Below, in pieces: positions 59,977-64,000 of a stretch of 64,000 nucleotides of DNA. The stretch covers positions 25,436-89,435 of the forward strand of contig JACRCV010000121.1 of the NCBI GenBank assembly GCA_016218825.1, written 5' to 3'. The stretch's first letter is position 1. Every line of letters starts with the position of its first letter. Source of the stretch: Deltaproteobacteria bacterium. Its GTDB lineage: Bacteria; Myxococcota; XYA12-FULL-58-9. Position numbers and translations under genes: made by a program. The notes below the pieces were generated by a model. That model saw only the letters and a list, made by a program, of their open reading frames with translations. It did no database searches and was not told the DNA's origin.

Positions 59977-62289
59977 ATGCCGGACGCACCCGTGGGTGGG
60001 CTGACGCACCAGATCCGTAACCTGTGGCTCCTCGCGGTCATCTGGACCGCCGCGGTCGGTGCCTACCTGGCGTGGAACGTGAGTCACGACCGGGTGGTCG
60101 CGCTCCAGGGAGTGCAAAACGAGGCGCGGGCGCTCGCCAACGAGTTCGTCGACAACCAGCGCTGGCTGTCGGAGATCGGCTCGCTCTACGTCCCCGAGAC
60201 CGACAAGACCCCTGCGAACCCCTACCTCGCGACGGTGCCCGACCGCGACATCGTCTCGCCGTCCGGGACGTCCCTCACCCTGATCAACCACGCCCATGTC
60301 TTGAAGACGCTCGCACGCGAGCACACCGGCGTCGCCAAGGCCACGGTGCGCCTCACCAGCCGCGATCCGTTGAACCCCAGCGACGTCGCCGACGCCTGGG
60401 AGAGGACCGCGCTCGAGCGTCTGGAAGCCGGCGCGACCGAGATCACGATGACCGAGCTCAGCGCCACCGAGCCGCGGTTGCGCTACATGGCCCCGGTGAT
60501 CGCCCGCGGCCACTGCGGGCACTGTCACACCACGCAGCGTTGGCCGGAGGGCGCGGTCGCCGGCGGCATCAGCTTGACGATCCCGCTCACTGCCGCCTTC
60601 GCCGACGCCAAGCGCGACATCATGGTCGAGTCGAGTCTGGTGGCCTCGTTGTGGCTGCTCGCGACCGCGGCGATCTGGCTGCTCGCGCACCGGCTCGGCC
60701 GAAGCCAGAGGCAGACCCGCGAGGCCGAGGCGGGTCTGACGCGCTCGACCAGCTTCTTGCGCGCGGTCCTCGACTCCATCGAGGACCAGATCACGATCAT
60801 CGATCCGACGACCTTCGCGATCCTCGACGCCAACCGCGCCCATTGGAACGCCTTCGGAGTGGCGGCCGAGAGCGCCCAGGGTCGCACCTGCCAAGCGGTC
60901 GGTCACGGCAACGACGCGACCTGCACCGAGCCCGAGCACCGTTGTCCGGTAGCGACCGCCTGCCGGAGCGGCACCACCGCGTCGTCGGAGCACGTACACC
61001 GCAACGCCGAGGGCGAAGAGCGACAGGTCGTGGTGTCCGCCTACCCGGTCCGCACGCCGACCGGCGAGATCCGCCACGTGGTGAGAGTGGTGCGCGACGT
61101 CACCGAGCACAAGAAGCTCGAAGCCAAGTTCCTGCAGGCGCAGAAGATGGAGGCCATCGGGCGGTTGGCCGGCGGCGTGGCGCACGACATGAACAACGTC
61201 CTGTCGGTGATCCTGAACGACTGCGCGTTGCTGCTCGAGGATCTGCCGCCGAAGAGCCCGATCGTCGCCGAGCTCGAGGAGATCCGCAGCGCCGGCGAGC
61301 GCGCCAGCGCTCTCACCAAACAGCTCTTGGCCTTCAGCCGCAAGCAGCCGTTCCGGCCGCTCGCGATCGACGTCAACAAGGTGGTCAAGTCGATCGCCAA
61401 GATGATCTCCCGATTGGTGGGTGAGAACGTCAAGGTGCAGCTCGAGCTCGCCGACGACCTCGGCGCGGTGGTCGCCGATCCGGCTCACCTCGAGCAGGTG
61501 ATCATGAACCTGGCGGTCAACGCCCGCGACGCGATGCCGAAGGGCGGCGAGATCCGCATCAAGACCGACCGGGTGACGCTCACCGACGCGGACTGCGCTG
61601 GGACGCCGACGGCGCGGCCCGGAAACTTCGTCCGCTTGGCGCTCGGCGACACCGGCACCGGCATGGACGCCGCGACCTTGGCGCGCATCTTCGAGCCGTT
61701 CTTCACCACCAAAGGCCCGGCGCAGGGGACGGGCTTGGGCCTCTCGGTGGTCTACGGCATCGTCGAGCAGCAGGGGGGGTGGATCAGCGTCGACAGCCGG
61801 GTGGGCGCCGGCTCGACCTTCTCCGTCCACCTGCCGCAGTCGGAGCGCCTGTCGGCGCCGGCCCCAGAGCCGTCGACGTTGGTGGAGAAGGGCCACGGCG
61901 AGACCGTGCTGCTCGTCGAAGACGACGAGCAGGTGTTGAACGTCACCAAGCGCATCCTGGCGTTGAACGGTTACCAGGTGGTCACCGCGCGCAGCGCCAA
62001 AGACGCGCTCTTCGCCTTCGGGTCCGCGACGCCGTCGGTCTCGCTGATCCTCTCCGACGTCGTGCTCCCGGACGAGAGCGGCGTGACCCTGGTGCAGAAG
62101 CTCCGCCTCCAATCCCCGGGTGTCCCCTTCGTGTTGATGAGCGGCTACAACGACGAGGGCGCGGGGATTGCCAGCGCCACCCAGAACGGCGGTCTGTTCA
62201 TCCAGAAGCCGTACCGGTCGCAGGATCTGCTGCAGCTGCTCCGACGTGCCTTGGCGGCACCGCCAACACCCGCGACGGTGCGGCCGTGA
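59977..62289 (+). CDS. Haem-c sensor hybrid histidine kinase (DUF3365-PAS-HisKA-HATPase-REC)
   Basis: The product has 770 residues. A membrane helix (about 14-33) and a second (about 219-238) flank a periplasmic domain that contains GHCGHCHTTQRWPEG, a CxxCH motif (Cys180-Cys183-His184) for covalent haem, as in DUF3365/Tll0287-type sensors. A PAS domain (about 255-375) has four cysteines (305, 316, 323, 329). The kinase core has GGVAHDMNNVLS (His403) and ATP-binding motifs (NLAVNARDAMPKGG, GDTGTGMD, GTGLGLSVVYG). A C-terminal receiver (from about 645; LLVEDDEQ, LSDVVLP) completes it. It probably senses redox state, NO or O2. It lies 177 bases after the aromatic cluster on the same strand. Confidence 0.9.
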   Translation: MPDAPVGGLTHQIRNLWLLAVIWTAAVGAYLAWNVSHDRVVALQGVQNEARALANEFVDNQRWLSEIGSLYVPETDKTPANPYLATVPDRDIVSPSGTSLTLINHAHVLKTLAREHTGVAKATVRLTSRDPLNPSDVADAWERTALERLEAGATEITMTELSATEPRLRYMAPVIARGHCGHCHTTQRWPEGAVAGGISLTIPLTAAFADAKRDIMVESSLVASLWLLATAAIWLLAHRLGRSQRQTREAEAGLTRSTSFLRAVLDSIEDQITIIDPTTFAILDANRAHWNAFGVAAESAQGRTCQAVGHGNDATCTEPEHRCPVATACRSGTTASSEHVHRNAEGEERQVVVSAYPVRTPTGEIRHVVRVVRDVTEHKKLEAKFLQAQKMEAIGRLAGGVAHDMNNVLSVILNDCALLLEDLPPKSPIVAELEEIRSAGERASALTKQLLAFSRKQPFRPLAIDVNKVVKSIAKMISRLVGENVKVQLELADDLGAVVADPAHLEQVIMNLAVNARDAMPKGGEIRIKTDRVTLTDADCAGTPTARPGNFVRLALGDTGTGMDAATLARIFEPFFTTKGPAQGTGLGLSVVYGIVEQQGGWISVDSRVGAGSTFSVHLPQSERLSAPAPEPSTLVEKGHGETVLLVEDDEQVLNVTKRILALNGYQVVTARSAKDALFAFGSATPSVSLILSDVVLPDESGVTLVQKLRLQSPGVPFVLMSGYNDEGAGIASATQNGGLFIQKPYRSQDLLQLLRRALAAPPTPATVRP

Positions 62290-62735
62290 CCCACGAGCGC
62301 TGGATGGAGGTGGCGCTGACGGAGGCGCGCGCCGCAGCCGACGCCGGCGAGGTGCCGGTCGGCGCGGTCGTCGTTTTGGGCGATGCGCTCGTCGCTGCGG
62401 CCCACAACCGGCGAGAGACGGACCGCGACCCTCTGGCGCACGCGGAGCTCCTCGCGCTCCGCGCCGCGGCGGCGCACCTCGGCCGTTGGCGGCTGTCGGG
62501 CTGCACGCTGTACGTGACCCTCGAGCCTTGTCCGATGTGCGCCGGCGCGGTGGTGAACGCGCGCCTCGACGCGCTGGTGTTCGGCGCTGCGGACCCGCGC
62601 GCCGGAGCCGCGGGGACGATCATGGACATCGTGCGCGATCGACGGCTGAATCATCGCGCCGAGGTGGTGTCGGGGGTCCTGGCCGCCGAGGCCGCGGCGT
62701 TGTTGTCCGGCTTCTTCGCCGGGCGCCGCGCCTAG
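62286..62735 (+). CDS. tadA: tRNA-specific adenosine deaminase
   Basis: The product has 149 residues from the GTG at 62286, which overlaps the kinase stop (GTGA). The deaminase motif is intact: PLAHAELLAL (His52, Glu54) and LEPCPMCAGA (Cys82, Cys85 for zinc). It converts adenosine to inosine at position 34 of tRNA-Arg(ACG). Residues ARLDALVFGAADPRAGA also match TadA. The coupling with the sensor kinase gene is positional and has no obvious functional meaning. Confidence 0.93.
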   Translation: MTHERWMEVALTEARAAADAGEVPVGAVVVLGDALVAAAHNRRETDRDPLAHAELLALRAAAAHLGRWRLSGCTLYVTLEPCPMCAGAVVNARLDALVFGAADPRAGAAGTIMDIVRDRRLNHRAEVVSGVLAAEAAALLSGFFAGRRA

Positions 62736-62757
62736 CAGGCTCGGACGCCGACACGCC

Positions 62758-62786
62758 TTGTCAACGTGAGGCGCTTGGGCTAGATC
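62758..62786 (+). promoter_or_regulatory. Possible promoter of the tRNA-Ser(CGA) gene
   Basis: TTGTCA (62758-62763) and TAGATC (62781-62786) are 17 bases apart; the tRNA begins 14 bases later. Confidence 0.4.
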
Positions 62787-62800
62787 AGGCCCCCTCAAGC

Positions 62801-62889
62801 GGAGCGATGGCCGAGTTGGTCGAAGGCGCTTGACTCGAAATCAAGTGTACCGACAGGTACCGGGGGTTCGAATCCCTCTCGCTCCGCCA
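62801..62889 (+). tRNA. tRNA-Ser (anticodon CGA)
   Basis: An 89-base class II tRNA. The acceptor GGAGCGA pairs with TCGCTCC, the anticodon stem-loop is CTTGA-CTCGAAA-TCAAG (anticodon CGA), there is a long variable arm (GTGTACCGACAGGTACC region), the T-arm has GGTTCGAATCC, and CCA is encoded. It reads UCG codons. Its last 27 bases, from GGGTTCGAATCC to the CCA, match the tRNA-Ser at 63178. Confidence 0.95.
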
Positions 62890-62910
62890 GTTCTTTGCAG
62901 GTTGGTCGCG

Positions 62911-62930
62911 GCGGCAGCCGAGGCTGCCGC
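62911..62930 (+). terminator. Hairpin after tRNA-Ser(CGA)
   Basis: GCGGCAGCC (62911-62919) and GGCTGCCGC (62922-62930) pair perfectly around a GA loop (an opened closing pair gives a tetraloop). It lies between the tRNA and the SRP RNA gene, followed only by TGCTT, so it may be a weak terminator or a processing signal. Confidence 0.4.
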
Positions 62931-62937
62931 TGCTTGC

Positions 62938-63035
62938 GATAGCCCGGCCCTGGTGACCGGGACACGTGAACCCCGCCAGGTCCGGAAGGAAGCAACGGTA
63001 GCGTTGCTCTCGGGGTGCTGGGTCACCGGGCTATC
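62938..63035 (+). ncRNA. ffs: Small signal recognition particle RNA (4.5S type)
   Basis: The 98-base segment folds into one long hairpin: GATAGCCCGG at the 5' end pairs with CCGGGCTATC at the 3' end. The conserved Ffh-binding domain is present (CAGGTCCGGAAGGAAGCAAC with the GGAA tetraloop, then GTTGCTCTCGGGGTGCTG). It is the small bacterial form without the Alu domain. It targets membrane and secreted proteins together with Ffh. Confidence 0.93.
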
Positions 63036-63177
63036 ACCCTCGCACGGTCCCCCACTATGAAGGTAGGCGCCGAGGATCCGGCTACGCCGGGCCGAGGCAC
63101 GGGGGGACGCAGAGGCGGCGCAGGTCGCAGGAGAGAAGCAGTGATTGTCAGCCGCCGGGCGGTCCCCCCGCTACAAC

Positions 63178-63266
63178 GGAGCGATGACCGAGTGGTCGAA
63201 GGTGCACGACTGGAAATCGTGTGAGCCCAAAAGGTTCCGAGGGTTCGAATCCCTCTCGCTCCGCCA
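63178..63266 (+). tRNA. tRNA-Ser (anticodon GGA)
   Basis: An 89-base class II tRNA. The acceptor GGAGCGA/TCGCTCC is the same as in the other tRNA-Ser. The anticodon stem-loop is CACGA-CTGGAAA-TCGTG (anticodon GGA, reads UCC/UCU). It has a long variable arm (GTGAGCCCAAAAGGTTCC region), T-arm GGTTCGAATCC and encoded CCA. Confidence 0.95.
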
Positions 63267-63464
63267 TTAATTCCCCTAGGCTCCAGATCCTTCCGCGCCG
63301 ATGCGCCACGTTGTTATCGGGCCATGGGCGGGGACGCAGGAGACGCAGAGCCAAGGTGGCTTGACAACGCACCGAAGTGGCTTCAACTAAGCTCAGCTTC
63401 TCACAACACGGCGCCCGGCCCAACAACAGGCCGGCGGCATTTGCTGCTGCCACGACGAGGGTTC

Positions 63465-63863
63465 ATGGCTCGAGGACGCATGTCCCCAAGAGGGAAGGGG
63501 CACAGCAAGCGCGAGCGGTCACGACAGAATGGGCCGCGCCCGCGGCGGCAACCCGCAAGCGCCGAGCCCCCTTCGGGACCCGGTCGCGGCCAGGTCGGCT
63601 CCTTCCCCATCGTCGGCATCGGTGCGTCCGCGGGAGGCCTCGAGGCGCTCGAGCAGTTCCTGCACCAAGTGCCGGACAAGAGCGGCATGGCCTTCGTCGT
63701 CATCCAGCACCTGGACCCGACCCAAAAGGGGATGATGGTGGAGCTCCTCCAACGAGCCACGTCGATGAAAGTCGTCCAGGCCAAGGATCGCCAAAGAGTC
63801 GAGCCGGACGGCGTCTACGTGATCCCGCCGAACAAGGACATGTCCATCCTGCACGGGGTCCTG
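63465..63863 (+). pseudogene. CheB-type methylesterase gene, broken after about 133 codons
   Basis: From the ATG at 63465 a basic leader is followed by the start of a CheB methylesterase domain: VGIGASAGGLEALEQFL (nucleophile Ser), VVIQHLDPTQKG (His) and PDGVYVIPPNKDMSILHGVL. After GVL (63863) the sequence stops resembling the family and the frame runs through AT-poor sequence to the window edge without stop. The catalytic Asp ('GxGxDG') is therefore missing. The leader form suggests one of the large CheB-CheR-PAS proteins. The break coincides with TGACCCC repeats typical of an IS end. Confidence 0.7.
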
Positions 63864-63880
63864 CCGGCTCTCACTACCTT

Positions 63881-63919
63881 TGACCCCCGTCTTCTCAGGA
63901 GCATTGACCCCGGGGGTCA
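63881..63919. mobile_element. Putative insertion-sequence end with TGACCCC repeats
   Basis: TGACCCCC occurs at 63881-63888 and TGACCCC at 63905-63911; the latter forms a perfect 15-bp palindrome (TGACCCCGGGGGTCA, 63905-63919). Repeated TGACCCC-type sequences near the tips recall, from memory, IS21-family elements. The element would continue beyond the window. No transposase is visible here. Confidence 0.4.
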
Positions 63920-64000
63920 CCCCGTCCGCGTGACAGTTGCACCATCTCTCAGTTCGCCCTCCGCCGTCCAGCGCGCCGCCTGCGGCGCCCTCGCCGCGTA
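63917..64000 (-). CDS. C-terminal end of a gene running in from the right edge (partial)
   Basis: On the minus strand 27 codons from the window edge read into a TGA at 63919-63917 (…RWTAEGELRDGATVTRTG). If the neighbouring repeats are an IS end this could be the end of its second gene. It is too short to assign. Confidence 0.3.
   Translation of the reverse strand, partial: YAARAPQAARWTAEGELRDGATVTRTG

Noticed and set aside
63361..63389. TTGACA as a -35 box before the CheB-type gene.
   Set aside because: No acceptable -10 box lies 16-18 bases downstream.

Overview
The window is very GC-rich and looks like the chromosome of a member of the Myxococcota or a related deltaproteobacterial lineage. 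This is an inference from gene content, not a phylogenetic placement. The signs are a Ser/Thr protein kinase next to an FHA-sigma54 activator, several large Cys-rich lipoproteins, TPR and PEGA surface proteins, a fused SpmA-SpmB protein, and long runs of genes whose stop and start codons overlap by 4 bases (ATGA or GTGA).

Layout. 1-8 kb: end of an unknown gene, a zinc-ribbon membrane protein, a Cys-rich lipoprotein, an FHA-sigma54 activator, a Ser/Thr kinase with a near-consensus promoter, two envelope proteins, a PlsC-type acyltransferase and an aldo/keto reductase homologue that lacks all four catalytic residues. 8-18 kb: a 1271-residue Cys-rich lipoprotein, an unknown gene whose reading frame continues past its stop codon into coding-like sequence, and a toxin-antitoxin hotspot. 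The hotspot holds a VapC remnant, two PIN-toxin modules and a 69-bp direct repeat around a PqaA-like lipoprotein gene. A thioredoxin and an FmdB-type protein follow. 18.3-25.3 kb: a tight six-gene minus-strand operon. It encodes a PspA homologue, a membrane-anchored solute-binding protein fused to OmpA, an ABC permease and ATPase, a membrane coiled-coil protein and a tandem AAA+ ATPase. 25-45 kb: mostly housekeeping and envelope genes (M23 peptidase, coaX, RsmB-type methyltransferase, a sigma-70 factor, SpmAB, a c-di-GMP phosphodiesterase, tandem GNAT, Psd, a three-repeat protein and an Nramp-UspA fusion).

45.2-59.8 kb is the most striking region. Eleven co-directional genes encode an aromatic acyl-CoA pathway: a 3-oxoadipyl-CoA-type thiolase, a molybdenum hydroxylase resembling 4-hydroxybenzoyl-CoA reductase, a TetR regulator with a perfect palindrome upstream, an SDR, a four-gene module resembling class I benzoyl-CoA reductase, an acyl-CoA ligase and a Had-type dehydrogenase. 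One catalytic subunit of the reductase module is fused behind an apparently intact ketopantoate-reductase domain, and one of its conserved cysteines is replaced by serine. A hybrid histidine kinase with a haem-c motif follows directly and could sense redox state or a ligand for this pathway.

62.3-64 kb: tadA, two tRNA-Ser genes flanking the small SRP RNA gene, and a CheB-type gene broken at what looks like the end of an insertion sequence.

All gene calls rest on reading translated sequence and remembered family motifs. No database search was possible. Start codons were chosen from ribosome-binding sites, signal peptides and overlap with the upstream gene.
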